From Adiantum capillus-veneris (Eukaryota; Streptophyta; Polypodiopsida; Polypodiales; Pteridaceae), in assembly GCA_014529385.2 (NCBI GenBank), contig CM043971.1, forward strand, positions 91,499,340-91,563,339: a stretch of 64,000 nucleotides of DNA, written 5' to 3'. Numbering within the stretch: the stretch's first letter is position 1; every line of letters begins with the position of its first letter. Shown one piece after another: positions 36,150 to 48,095 of the stretch. Both the position numbers and the translations under genes were made by a program. Below the pieces are notes generated by a model that was not told where the DNA came from, did no database searches, and saw only the letters and a program-made list of their open reading frames with translations.

Positions 36150-37943
36150 GCCGAAAAAAAATGAGAAAGCTATCATGGAGGCTTCTGCATCGAATTTACA
36201 GGTGTTTTTTTCTGCTAGTTTCTAAATTTAAAAAAAAGAGTGGAGTGAATCTCATTCTGCCTTTATTGCTTAACGGGAAATGTTGCTTCGAATAAATGAG
36301 TGTCGATAACAGATTAACATTGGTAAAACTTATTGCTTTTTCAATTGGATCTATCGCTTGAGAAAGTGATTCGAATGGTTACGGGATGACTTTTTGGGTA
36401 ACTTGACTGGGGCAAATTGCTGCCAGTTTTAGTGAATAAAAGATTTTGACTCGAGCTACTGACTTTAGGGCAGCCAAGCTTGATTTAATAAGCTAAGGTT
36501 ATTGGAGTTATGCATATCAAGAATTGGTTCTTTTTAAATCTTATAAAACTGGAAAGTGTCTGCTGACAGAGTTTTTGTCGGTGTTGTTGCTTACTGGTTG
36601 TAATTTGATGCTAAATGCAATTTGTTTTGGAATAGTAGTGGTTCACCAACGGTAAGAAACCCTAAAAAAGGTTATTTCAAGGTTTGACATTGTCCTTCTC
36701 GCTTTGATCTATACTTGGGTTATGGGCACCTATTAGCAAGAATATGAGAATTTTACTCCCTCCAGCTTACTATACAGACTAAAGGTAAGTTGAGGCTGGG
36801 TTTAAAAATAAAAAAAACCTATTCTTGAACTGTTTTATCTGATTTGTGATATTTGATTACCTCTGGACTGTTGGAAGATTTGAGTCTCTTTGACTAAAGT
36901 TGAAGGTTTCCGTATAAACGGATTGTGGGAACTACTTTTTGGTTCGATATTCTGGGTAATTTTGGGATGTGATTAAGCTGACCGTGCTGGATTAGAAATT
37001 CCAGTTCTCTTGTATAGCTGTATTGTGGTGTGGGAGGCATTATGTCTAAAATGGAAATGGTGGTTCTGATTGGCTGAGGATGACTATTTTGTGGAAGAAG
37101 GTAAGTATGTATCTGACACTGCAGGGATTTGAATCTGGCTGATGATTCTAAAATAATAATTTATAATGCCCAAAAACAGTAAGCAAAGATTGTCGGATTC
37201 CTTGGTTAGTGGTAAAACTATTGGTTCGGTTTATGCAGGGTACATTAACTGACCTCATGCTGACTCGGTCTTTAGTACATATACCTAATATTGTCAATAG
37301 TCTAAAGAGACTCCGACTGAAATGAAAACGGTGGTCTGTAAAGTTGCCAAATTGGATGATGCTCGGAATGCATTAAATGACGTCACATACCCTAATTCTG
37401 TGGAAATTGGTCTCTCTCGCTGGTTCGTTCCATTGTATAGCACAGGATGGGCAATTTTGTGAAGGGTCTGTTTGAGTTTCACAGATTCACCTTACTTCTT
37501 CTGGCTGTGTCTGTGTTGACCGTATGTTATACAAATAAAATAAACTTTATGCATCTGACTCGCTTCGGAGATTCTCTCTCTCATATATTCGAACTGTGTG
37601 TTTTTTTAAAAAAAGTGACATGGATAACAACTGGGATGCCCAACATCACCTGTGTACAGTCACGTTCTAACGAATTGTTTTCTTGTGGCTATGGGTGCAG
37701 GTGAGGGCTACCTTCTTTGATTAAAGCGTTTAGTTCTATGATATTGATGACTGTGGATGTTAGCCTACCTTGAACCAACATTACTCCAAAATTAGGGACG
37801 ACTGCTTCCCATGATTTACTTTGATATCTTTACTGCCTTGTACAAGATTTATTTTCAAATGCAAATAAGTTATTGTACAAATTCCATTGTACTGTCCTAG
37901 AATTAGTGGTCTGTGAACTGTAATGTTCGTTTGCGTATATATA

Positions 37944-37948
<5 letters not shown>
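36150..37948. other. mostly non-coding; possible plus-strand small exons
   Basis: A plus-strand reading MPKKNEKAIMEASASNLQ (36148-36201) ends at a CAG/GTG donor. It would join in phase to a coding-like stretch at 37306-37459 (starting SKETPTEMKTVVCK), after a TAG acceptor. It overlaps the start of the minus-strand model, so at most one is likely real. Nothing else was recognised. Confidence 0.25.

Positions 37949-38017
<69 letters not shown>
37949..38017. repeat. AT microsatellite
   Basis: About 35 TA units; self-complementary and able to extrude a cruciform. Confidence 0.96.
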
Positions 38018-38020
<3 letters not shown>

Positions 38021-38021
38021 C

Positions 38022-38218
38022 TGCTACACACACACACACACACAGAGTACTGGTACTGGTACTGCTGGTACTGGAACGACTACTACTAGTATTGATACTG
38101 CTATACTGCTATACTACTATACTAGACTGGTAGTATATTGGAGTTGTACTGGTACTCGTACTCATACTTACTGGTATGGTACTGGTACTGATACGCGTAT
38201 ACGTGCACGAGCGTGCGT

Positions 38219-38254
<36 letters not shown>

Positions 38255-38647
38255 TACTAGGAATAATGTGTTAATTTTCTCTATACTTAAACTAGTGCTA
38301 CCAGTACTGAGCTAGATCTGGTACTGGTGCTACTTGTGGACTAGTACTCATACTAGTACTATATTATACTACACTGATATTGGTACTATATTATACTAGA
38401 CGGATACTGGTGCTACATATGTACTGATGCTGATGCTATGTGTGTATTGGTACTATACTGTACTGATACTGGTATTGTATTGTACTGAATTGGTACTGCT
38501 GCTAGTACTGGTACTTCTTGTGTAATGGCACTAAAGTGGTACTAGTACTGTTTGTGTAACTATAATATACTGGACTGATGATATTTGTGTACTGGTACTG
38601 GTGCTACTTGTGGACTGGTGCTTTACTGGTTTGGTACTGGTGATACA
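38022..38647. repeat. GTACTG-type satellite with CA tracts
   Basis: Irregular repetition of 'ggtactggtact', 'actgatactggt' and 'ctactactagtact' units, with CA runs at 38022-38045 and 38218-38252. The same repeat reappears at 56275-56440, on the far side of the stacked elements. Confidence 0.85.
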
Positions 38648-39354
38648 CACTTGAAGGCAAGAGAGAAGTCCACTCAAAGGGGACCACCAAAAGACCTTTG
38701 CAGCCACAAATAATACATTATTTGGCTGAATTTTTTAAGTAGAGAAGAACCCCGAATCTGAAGGAGCGTTCAACATGAAAGATGTAGCTCGTGATCTCAA
38801 CTTTTAGCTCAATTTTTTTCAGAATTTTTGGAGTTATGAACACGGAGATATGATTTTTGTAATGGACCCCAGTTTTCTCGTGTAATGGTGACACAGGCCA
38901 TCCCCAATTTTCTTCCCTCTAGAATGGCTATGGTTCTACAAGTCTTCAAGCAGGATTACAAGAGACAAGGCTCTTTTAATGAGGTCTTGGCAAGTCTAGA
39001 GTGATTCTATCACCATTTTTGGAAGATCCATCCTCATCAACAATCCACCTTTGACAATCTCTCTTGTAAATTTCTTACCTCTCTCTTCTCTCCCTAATAA
39101 GCTTATGTCTAGCCAAAGCTAAACTATTGTAAATATCTCCTATCCTCTACATCCTACCCACATTCTCTCATCTTCTCTCTCTATTGACTCTGGTATTTTA
39201 AATAATGAGGAGACAAGATGGGAGCCACAGTCACATGCACCCCATTTTCCTAGTCACCAAAGTGGGACACTCACCTCAAATAGAAATATTGCTAAATCCT
39301 CCCCTCCTTCCCTATATAAGGAGGCCATGAGAGCTCACTTGAAAAAAAAAAACA

Positions 39355-39418
<64 letters not shown>

Positions 39419-40223
39419 TCCATACACACTCTTGTGCTACATGCTTGTAGCATGAACCCTAATCACATAATCACAACACCATCACCATGCACAAAAGATG
39501 AGCACCACACCTCCACACCACTTGTAATTAAGGGTTGAAGGCACAATTTCAAGAAGAAGAAGGGTGGACACACTCATGATATTCCTCGCCATCAACTCCC
39601 ATCTCTCCATTATGCCTCCTACGATCTTGTTCCCTTCTCATTTTCCTGCCATACACTACCTATTGTATTCATCTTTTGCAAGCAATCAACACACTCCATC
39701 TTGGTGCCATACTTTGTGTCGCTTTGGATACATCTCATTGTGAGTATGGTATATGCTTGTTCCTTGCCTTTTTTTTCTGCTTATGTAAAGGTGTACGGAT
39801 TCGCCACCATACACACACACTCTCTCTCTCCCTCTCATATTCCTATCATCTTGCTACTTCCATCTTGAGGTGTGTGGATTCGCCACCTCTTGTATGATAA
39901 GTGAGCATACTCGCAAGTTTCCCCTACCTCATTATCTTCCTTACTAACATGCACGAGTAGCAAGCTCATTCTCACTCATTCACCACTCCTCTCACCTTAT
40001 TCTCCGACCACCCCATTCCACATTTGGGCGTGGATCTTGAAATTGTTTTCCATGGCATGCTTCATTGTGTATATGTATGCGTCATGCTTCATTGTGTATA
40101 TGTATGCGTCCTAGCCGCATATCTTGCTAGGTGGTGCCCCTATTGTGTATCCCCCATGATGAGGCCATTGTGCATAGTCTTGGTGCAGAGGCCACCGGGT
40201 CTATTTTTCACTTCCGCCTCTCA
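38647..40223 (+). repeat. inverted distal part of the 3' LTR of element G
   Basis: Nearly identical to the reverse complement of 48116-49645. Differences include a longer CA run (39351-39416 against GT at 48911-48929) and a 27-bp tandem duplication at 40056-40109 that is single in the other copy. A TATA box (tatataagg) lies near 39313. Confidence 0.9.
39351..39416. repeat. CA microsatellite in LTR
   Basis: An A run passing into a CA run; much longer than the equivalent tract in the partner LTR at 48911-48929. Confidence 0.95.
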
Positions 40224-40816
40224 CCTTGATCTTCTTTGTATTCACCATCACTTTCATATGAGGAAGAGGATGAAGAAGATGGAGAAGAGGGTGTCCTCAT
40301 TCTCGCCTTTTTCTTCTCTTGGTTTTTGTCATCCCTCTTTGAAGTAGGGTGTGGAGAAGTATGCAATGTTCTTCTCCGTTTTGGAGGTGATGGAGAGCGT
40401 TTATCTCGCCGTCTTTGTGGAGCCATCTCCGCTGAGGTGGCAGGAGACTCACTTCTTTCTCGTTCCTTCGGTGGGGGCTCTTGAATTCTCCTTTAAGAAG
40501 GAGATGCATCATCAAGGAGAAAACTTTTGAGCCCTTCATATGGATCCTCTTCTTCTTCCGGAATCGAAGAGAGGCCTCTTTTGGAAGTCTCGCAAGGAGG
40601 CTTCCTAGGTGCTCTCTTGTTATGGTGGGGAGCTTGGAGAATCCCATGAGCACGAAGCTGGCGTTGCACTTCACTTTGGAGGGATGGATTGCCCATGGCT
40701 TGTTGAAGCCTAGAAACAAGACAGTGAACAAGCATCGGGGCATCATTAGTAGCCTGATCATTAGCAAAATCAAAGTTATCAACATTAATTTCACTCTCTT
40801 TACTATTGTCAGTCAT
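40224..40816 (-). pseudogene. N-terminal gag of element A (inverted piece)
   Basis: Starts at the complement of 40816 (MTDNSKESEINVDNFDFAND). It has a glutamine-rich helical region (RLQQAMGNPSLQSEVQRQLRAHG), then a basic Ser/Pro-rich segment with KKKARMRTPSSPSS. The same KKKAR.R.PSSPSS motif opens the forward piece of element A at 50068. Frame changes occur near 40490 and 40300. The G insertion separates this piece from the rest of A, and the later inversion reversed it. Confidence 0.7.
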
Positions 40817-40920
40817 TCTAACAACTTTTAGGTGTAAACTTTTTAGGTTTACTTTGACACTTCAAGCCCTAGTTGCTACTCCTCTTTACCCCTTTAAAAA
40901 AAGCACTCAAGCTATTGTAC

Positions 40921-40937
40921 CCGTGGCTCGAATACCA
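40921..40937 (-). promoter_or_regulatory. primer-binding site of element A
   Basis: On the minus strand tggtattcgagccacgg, close to the initiator-Met tRNA site TGGTATCAGAGCC. It lies five bases after a CA-terminated LTR remnant (40943-41033). Confidence 0.6.
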
Positions 40938-40942
40938 TTAAT

Positions 40943-41033
40943 TGCAAGGAATAGAAGAGAGGGTCGTTCAACACCAAAATAGCACCGGCTCCTCTCAAGC
41001 TTCTAATAGCTCAATAGTGCTTAAGTCATAAGT
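40943..41033 (-). repeat. remnant of the 5' LTR of element A
   Basis: Sequence ending ccttgca immediately before the primer-binding site. It is cut at 41033 by the inversion, so the LTR start is not identified. Confidence 0.45.
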
Positions 41034-41459
41034 ATAAGCTCCTTCATGTGTATGAAAACATGACCTAGAGTTTTGAAAAGAGTGGTAATCATCTAGATGG
41101 AGGTATTATTGAAATTTGAAAGTAGGGTTGAGGTTTGAAAATGAAAACTAGTGAATAAAATATTTGGTAGGATGGAATAATATATATACATGAAAAATAT
41201 ATTAGAAAATACTAAACTATATAATGTAATTTAGAATATATATATTTAATATTTAAGGTCAAAAGAGAGATCAACAAAGAAAGCTTACTTATTTATGCTA
41301 CATCGTGATTGATTAGCATAAGTCTTATTTATTTAATAAAGGCTAAAACTTTTGTGAAAAAAGGAAGAAAAATCAAAAGTAACTTATATAATAGGAAATA
41401 TTTTGGTAAAAGGGCAAAGATATATGGGGGGGTTCCCATGCATGGAAAAGCTTGCCTCA
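41034..41459 (-). repeat. proximal part of the 3' LTR of element G
   Basis: Nearly identical to 49642-50067. It ends abruptly at the inversion junction. Confidence 0.92.
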
Positions 41460-41487
41460 TTAGCCCTCCCTCTAAGGCTAGAGATAT

Positions 41488-44400
41488 TCATGCCTCTAGC
41501 GCTGTACTTGATCCTTCTTCAATTGAGGTGGAGGAGTCTCCCTCCTCTGGGATTTCCATCATAGGTGCTTGATCAAACCTCAAAAAGTACTGCTTCAACC
41601 TCCATCCATTGACACGTGTTTTGTGGAGCCTACCATCTGCATCCATCAATCGGTAACTGCCATTGGCGTAGCGCTTTCTAATGACAAATGGCCCCTCCCA
41701 TCTGGGTGAAAAATTTTTATCCTTCCTAGTGTCAAACCTGTTATCATACCGTAGGACCAACATACCTTTCTTGAGACCTTTTGCCCTAAGTCCCTTGTTG
41801 AAGGTAAGTCGACGTTGCTCTGCCTGTGCTGCATAATAGTTGATAGCATCTTCTCTGTCTAGTTGAAGCCTCTCTAGATCAAGAATGTGGTTGTGGAGAT
41901 GAGCATTAGGACGTTCCACCTGCCCAGCTAGCACCCTGAGACTAGCCAATTGTACTTCAATGGGTAAAATGGCTTCCTTACCAAACACCAAGTGATATGG
42001 TGTGAACCCAAGGGATGTGCGAAATGAAGTGCGATAAGCCCAAAGTGCATCCATAAGATGCTTGTCCCAATCACTTTTGTGATTGTTTACATGTTTAGTG
42101 ATGATCTTGCAGATCATACCATTTACCTTTTCCACCAAACCATTGCATTGTGGGTAGTAGGGAGTTGAGTGTCGTCGTGAGATACCTAACTTCTCCATTA
42201 GCTCTCCTACAAGGTCTCCTCTAAAACCTGGTCCCCTGTCAGAAATTATTTCAAGAGGAGTGCCAAAACGGCAACAAATGTTTTCAAATACGAACTTAGC
42301 CACTTCCTTAGCTGTAATCCGGGTGGTGGCAACTGCTTCAGCCCACCTAGTCATGTAGTCCACACCCATGATAATATAAAATTTACCTGATTGGCTCCTT
42401 GGCAAAGGCCCAATAGCATCAATTCCCCATTTCTCAAATGGTCCATATGAGATTATAGGAGTCTGTGGCTCATATGTGAGCCTCCTATCCCCTGCCTTTT
42501 GACATTCCTTGCATGTTTTACACCAATGATGCACATCCCTATGTAGACTAGGCCATACAAACCCGGCTTGTAGAATCTTTCTACTAGTGATGTCAAGTGC
42601 AAAGTGTCCTCCGCAAACACCATCATGGCAACTTGAAATGATTTCAGTGATCTCTCTAGAGAGAGGTACACGCCTAAGAATTTGATCCTTACCCTTGCAG
42701 TAGAGGCCGTCATTGATAAGGCGGTATTTTGTTGCCTTGCACACAAGCCACTGCTTTTGGCCCTTAGTAAGATCTTTAGCACACTCTCATATGTCCAAGA
42801 AACTCATGATGTCAGGCATAGCATCGCTACCTTGGAAGAGAGGCAGCTTCAACTTGATAGCACCCACCATTGAAACATCTTGCAACTTCTCTCTAGCTAG
42901 AGCATCTGCTTCTTGATTTTCTGCTCGAGGGACATGATGTAATTGTACAACTTGAAATTTCCCTAAAAGTTCCTTGACTTTGCGCAAATGGCCTAGCAAG
43001 CTATGATTTTTACAAGCCCAAGTTCCTTGTATTTGTTTTATTAAAAGCATGGCATCACCAAATACATTTAACCGTTGAATGCCCTGTGTCACACACCACT
43101 CTAACCCAAGAGTTAAGGCTGCATATTCTGCCTCATTGTTAGAGTGAGAATCCAAGAGATTCCCAATGGAGAAAACCTTATCCCCTTGCTCGTTGAAGAT
43201 GACAATGCCTGCTGCAGCTTTGTCCACTTTCCTCTTGTAGGCTCCATCAAAGAAAAGAGAGTGAGCCTCCTCTACCTTAGGGACTTCCAGCACAGGTGTA
43301 ATATCTTGATCATTTGGCTTTATCTTTAGCTTTTTTTCATAGTGGCGATGAGTGAGAATACCTCCTAGACTGGCCCTTGTGGAGTTCTCCACTTGCATTG
43401 TGTAGTCAAACTCTTGCAGCCTTGTGAGCCATTTGGAAATCCTAGAAGAAACATCCATGTGCTGCATTACATAAGGAAATACTTCTTTCATTGTTAAGAT
43501 TATGAATGGTCTAGACAATAAATAACAGCGAAATTTGGTGGTAGCAAACATTAATGAAAGCACCATGTGCTCCACTGCCGTGTATCCCTTTTCTGATGGA
43601 ATCATCATTCGACTAGAGAAGTAGATAGGACGCATGAAAGAAGTTTGAGGATCCTTTTGCATCAATACAGTCCCAAGTGTGTCATTGCCCACACTAGGGT
43701 TTACATAAAATGGCTCGTCCCACTTTGGAGGTGCTATGGTGGGAAGTGAAGCTAGAATTTGTTTTACCTCATTGAATTGTTGTTCATTTTTTTCACTCCA
43801 AGTGAAAATCTCTTGATGGGTAACTTATTGTAAAGGAAGAACCACTTGGGAGAGCAAGTGAATGAACCTACTCAAATACCTCACCTTTTGAAGAAAAGAG
43901 ACCAACTGCTTTGTTGTGGTGGGAGAGGTCAAAGCCAGCAAGGCTTGAACCTTGCTTGGGTCAGCTTCAATGCCATTAGCTGAGATCACATGGACAAGAA
44001 GAGTAACCTTGCTTTCACCAATGTGGCATTTATCCACATTGAGTTGGCCCCACAAAGCTTGTATCCTAGCTAGACCTTCATAAACTTTCTCCAAATGAAG
44101 AGAGCGAGAGCTATAGATACAAAAGTCATCAATAAAAACACGGATTGATTTTCCAAAGAATGGCTGAAAAACAAATGTCGCATATCGCTGAAAAGTGGCT
44201 GGAGCATTAGTGAGACCAAAAGGCATAACTCTGTAAGCAAAACATCCCCATGGTGTGATGAAGGTTGCTCTTTTGATCTTCTTCAGCGATGCTAATTTGG
44301 AAGTAGCCTGAGTAGCCATCACATACCGTGTAGCACTCATGTGTGCTACCTCATTGAGTATTTCGTCTTGAAAAGGAAGAGGAAAATGGTCCCTCTTTGT

Positions 44401-46719
44401 GGCTGCATTAAGAGGCTTGTAATCAACACAAACCCTCCACTTACTATTCTTCTTTGGTGTGACTACCACTGGAGAAACCCACTCTGAGTCTTCAACAGGA
44501 TAGATAAACCCGGCTTCTAGCAATTTCCTCACCTCTTTGAGTAGGGCGTCTTGTTGAATTACTCCTAGCCGCTTGAGCTTCTGCACTACAGGTTTACTTC
44601 CCTCCTTGAGCTTAATGTGATGTTGAACTACTGTGATGCCAGTGATTTTATCATATTCATCAATGAACAATGTGGTAAAATTACTTAGCATCAAAATATA
44701 ATCTTCACGCTCCTTCCCACACAACTCATTAGAGAGCATTTGATGTAGCTTACTTGCTTCTACCAGAGGTTGTATACCTTGTGTCTCCCCTTGGTTTGAT
44801 GATGAGGCATCAGGTTGCTCCATCTTCTTAGGGTCCTTGAGAATGATCCCCATCACCTCAATGCTACTGTCACTTTCTTCACTCTCCTCCTCTAAAGTGG
44901 TTGAAGAGTCACCACTAGAAAACTCATCCTCGGAGGTTTCTAGATCCATGTCGCGTTGTTGACCTATCTTCATGTCGTAAAGTATTGGCCTCCCTTTTTC
45001 ATCCTTCATTTGGATTATGCCGGTGTCCCAGTCCTGCTTAGCTCTCATAGCCATAAGCCAAGGCCTCCCTAGAATGATAGGATAGCCCTCCCCTTTGTGT
45101 GGCATGACAAAGATGTCCACATCTACCTCGGTGTTGAATGCCTTTATCCTAACTGCATTTATGACACCAACACATTGAACTTTTAAATTATTTGCCATTT
45201 TGGCTCGGTATGGTGCCGGCCGACTCACCTCTAAACCCAAACGGTGCATCATTTTTTCACTCATGACGCATATTTGTGTGCCACCATCGATGTAGATATT
45301 GGAGATGTGTTGCCCTTTGATATAAGCATCCATCACTGGTAGTATGTCATCTAGATTCCTCCCAGAGATAGCCCCAGCTATCTTTGGCTTTGGTCGTCTC
45401 GTGCTAACCATCTTTGTCCATTGTCTCCTCACCCTAGGTGCTAGGTGGAGTAATTGGGGCCAGGTGATTTTTGGGCCCTGCACAGAAACATCTTGAACCA
45501 AATCATATGGTTTAGAACATTCACCCAAAGAGAAATCTACAATGTCAATTTTACGTCGTGACTTGGACGGCTTTTTGCTAGATTCCCCTTTAGTCTTCAT
45601 CTTTTCTTCCTTTTCGGAAGATTCACCATGCCTAGCGCGTTTTACCCCTATGGCATCTACTCCTTTAACCTTGGTCTTATCCTCCTCCACTTTCTCCTTT
45701 CCTTTACCTTCAAGACTGATGACGCTTACTGTTTGATTTCCAACTAGTGGTGGGGGTAAGGGTGGAATGAGAGGTTGTGGTGGTGGTGGTGGTTGTGGTT
45801 GAATGGGTGGTTGTAGGATTTGCACGGGTGGTGCTTGTTGTGGTGCCCTCGGTGGTGGTGGTCTTGCTCTCGGTGGTGAAACCTGGTTTTGCATGGCTCC
45901 TCTATTGAAATTATGCCTCCTTGGGTGTGGACAGTAGTACATGCCATGACCATCCTCCCCACAATTGTAGCAGTGGTATTCTTGGTTTTGCCTTCGTTGT
46001 CCTCTTCCTTGCTCTTGGTTGCGATTGTGTGCATGCCCTTGTTGTATCAAATGGAGTGAGAGATTCTCAAGTTGATTGGTGATTCGGTTGAGCAGGTCTT
46101 GCTGATCTTCAATTGGTTCTTGTGGTTGAATCCTCTGGGTGGCTGTTGTAGGTGGTGCTAGAGGTGGTCGGGTCCTAACGGCTTCCTCTTCATCGATATT
46201 CCTGGCTTGTAGACGCAACTTCTTGTCTTTAAGGCGGGCCACTTCAACTGCTAGCTCATACGCAGAAGGAAACCTTCCCTTCACCTTCTCTTTAAGAGTT
46301 GGCCATAACCCAGCCACAAACCGATCCTTCTTTAGGAAATCAGGTGCCCCCTCATCCTCTCTTAGCGATGCAACCCATCGCCCCCATAAATCTACAAACT
46401 TTGACTCATATGATGCGTATTCCAGCATACTGCCCTACTTCAACTCTGTCAACAATTTCCAGAGCTTCTCTGATGTTGTGCCCTCTCCAAAACGCTTGAC
46501 AAAGGCTGCTCTTAATAAGTCCCACCATTCCTTGGTTGCTTGTGCCAAGGCATTGTACCATGATCTTGCCTCCACCTTCATTAGAAATGGGAAGATGCGC
46601 AAGTGTGAAGCATCATCATCTCTCACAGAGATGACACATGCTATTTCCAAGTTGTCTAGAAAGTCTGCAGCATCCTCACCCACCTTACCAGTAAAGGTTG
46701 GAAATGCTACACTTGCCAT
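41488..46719 (-). pseudogene. element G gag-pol (gag, protease, RT, two RNase H, integrase)
   Basis: A single reading frame of about 1740 codons broken by only three stops: TAG near 46435, TAA at 43825 and TGA at 42787. Gag opens MASVAFPTFTGKVGEDAADF. The zinc knuckle YNCGEDGHGMYYCPH is near 45950. Protease has YIDGGTQICVM, with Asp-Gly-Gly at the active site. RT has [33 protein letters not shown] and the catalytic FIDDFCIYS. A short out-of-frame patch near 44280-44345 hides the first catalytic Asp. A gypsy RNase H (about 43690-43330) is followed by a second, archaeal-type RNase H with LFFDGAYK, NNEAEYAALTLGLEW and VFGDAMLLIKQI. Integrase (42744-41600) is whole, with HHCC, the GIDAIGP Asp, the ISDRGPGF Asp and the NGLVEKVNG Glu. 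It is one of the best-preserved polyproteins here. Confidence 0.92.
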
Positions 46720-47040
46720 TGTGAGAGCGAGAAAATTAACTTGACTTAGAAATCTTTTTTTTTAATTTATATAAATAGAGATTCAATAAATGGGTGCTCG
46801 GTAGATGGAAAACATACTATACAAGGATGAAAATAACTGCATCAAAAGACACTTCATAATTAATCATAGGGAGGATAAAGGGTAGAGAAGAGGTGTTTAT
46901 CTCTTGCAGTCGTTCTCTACCAAACATGGTTGTAATGATCTGCTGATAAAACATCTTGCGGTCCAAGATTACTTTGATTGATTGAATTCGTTGTGGTGCA
47001 TAAGTTTGGTTCCTTGCAAAAGGCTGATGCGCTGGGTCCA

Positions 47041-47505
47041 TCACATGATAATTTGGAAAGGCTCTCTTCTTCGTGGTGGAAGGTTATAGTCGGAGGTGTA
47101 GAGATCTTGGTAGTCGAGGTTAAATTTATAGTACCATAGGACAAGGTTGTCTTCGTCTTCTAGCTCTAGGACTGCCCCTCTAGCAAGCTCTTGGAAAAGC
47201 TTGAACTCTCTCTCTTTGAGCAACTTCACTTTCCTGCAAGATAGAGTGCCATCTAGTGTATACACAGGTGTGATGAGGTAGGTGGTGAGTCTTACCACTT
47301 GTATTAATCCAAGTTGGATGGATACATAGCAAGCTGTAAAGTCGTCATCATAGCCTTGATTCACAAGCAACACCCCTTGAAGGTGGAGGGTCTTGTATTT
47401 CCGCCAAGCAAAACCTGTGTCAAAAACCTTGTCGATGACAAGCTCCGCCACTTCACTCGGTAGACGACGTAGAATCCATGCTGCTGTTTCTAGTTCCTGG
47501 CTCAT
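47041..47505 (-). CDS. element G accessory ORF b (unknown)
   Basis: 154 codons from MSQELETAAWILRRLPSEVAEL to the stop at 47041, lying between the LTR and gag. It has mixed, protein-like composition with WYYKFNLDYQDLYTSDYNLP near its end. It overlaps the upstream ORF by about 50 bases in a different frame. Some Tat/Ogre elements carry an uncharacterised ORF in this position; I recognise no domain. It may be expressed by re-initiation or splicing. Confidence 0.5.
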   Translation of the reverse strand: MSQELETAAWILRRLPSEVAELVIDKVFDTGFAWRKYKTLHLQGVLLVNQGYDDDFTACYVSIQLGLIQVVRLTTYLITPVYTLDGTLSCRKVKLLKEREFKLFQELARGAVLELEDEDNLVLWYYKFNLDYQDLYTSDYNLPPRRREPFQIIM

Positions 47506-48046
47506 GAGATGAGAGTGAGGTATAGAAAGACTTTGGAGGATTTACCCTTTTGTTTTGGAGACGGGGTGATTGTCGGCGCTGGAAAACCCTTGAATCTTTT
47601 GGTGCAAGGGAGAGGGAGGGACCACGCGTTCGTAGTAGCTTCCTCAAGTTGTGAAGGCTTGTTGTGGATGTAGGTGGAATAGGTGGCAAAGATGGGGACG
47701 TAGATGTAGAGAAGCCTGGTGCTACTTGAAAGCCTACCGTTGTGAGAACGCCTGTGCGGATGTCGAGGGAGAAAATGATGGCCTTTTCTTCACTTTGGGT
47801 TGCACTCATGTCGAAGGTGCGCTTTTTGGCTACAATGTGAGCATGATGCAACTTGTGCCTTGCTTTTACGCTTGCGGGGATGATGAGAAATGTAAACAAT
47901 CTGAGTAGGGAAAAGGGTCTTACCACTTCTTCTATGCTAACAATACAACACCCTGGCAAGAGTGTCTTGATGACTTGTGTCAAACCTGCTTGAAGCTCCT
48001 CCTCTTCAGTGGTCCAATTAGAGAATTCAAGAAGCCACTCGTCCAT
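47453..48046 (-). CDS. element G accessory ORF a (unknown)
   Basis: 197 codons starting MDEWLLEFSNWTTEEEELQAG at 48046, about 50 bases past the primer-binding site. It has a hydrophobic segment (LLRLFTFLIIPASV), a Ser/Thr/Pro-rich middle (STSTSPSLPPIPPTSTTS) and a basic Arg/Ser-rich C-terminal third. No homology is recognised. Its position as the first ORF in the transcript, and its lack of stops in an otherwise mutated element, are notable. Confidence 0.5.
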   Translation of the reverse strand: MDEWLLEFSNWTTEEEELQAGLTQVIKTLLPGCCIVSIEEVVRPFSLLRLFTFLIIPASVKARHKLHHAHIVAKKRTFDMSATQSEEKAIIFSLDIRTGVLTTVGFQVAPGFSTSTSPSLPPIPPTSTTSLHNLRKLLRTRGPSLSLAPKDSRVFQRRQSPRLQNKRVNPPKSFYTSLSSHEPGTRNSSMDSTSSTE

Positions 48047-48095
48047 GAAGAGAAGTAAACATGTCAGCCTTGTAAACTGAAGGTTTCAAGAGCCC

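Larger units (their letters stand above)
38647..41033 (-). other. inverted segment (part of a G LTR plus the 5' end of element A)
   Basis: The intact LTR of element G (48116-50067) reads continuously through 49641. In the second copy the part matching 49641-50067 is at 41034-41459, but the part matching 48116-49640 is at 38647-40223 in reverse orientation. Between them lies the start of element A, also reversed. Turning 38647-41033 around restores both a full LTR and a forward gag start next to it. Both junctions carry AAGT/ACTT microhomology. Confidence 0.85.
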
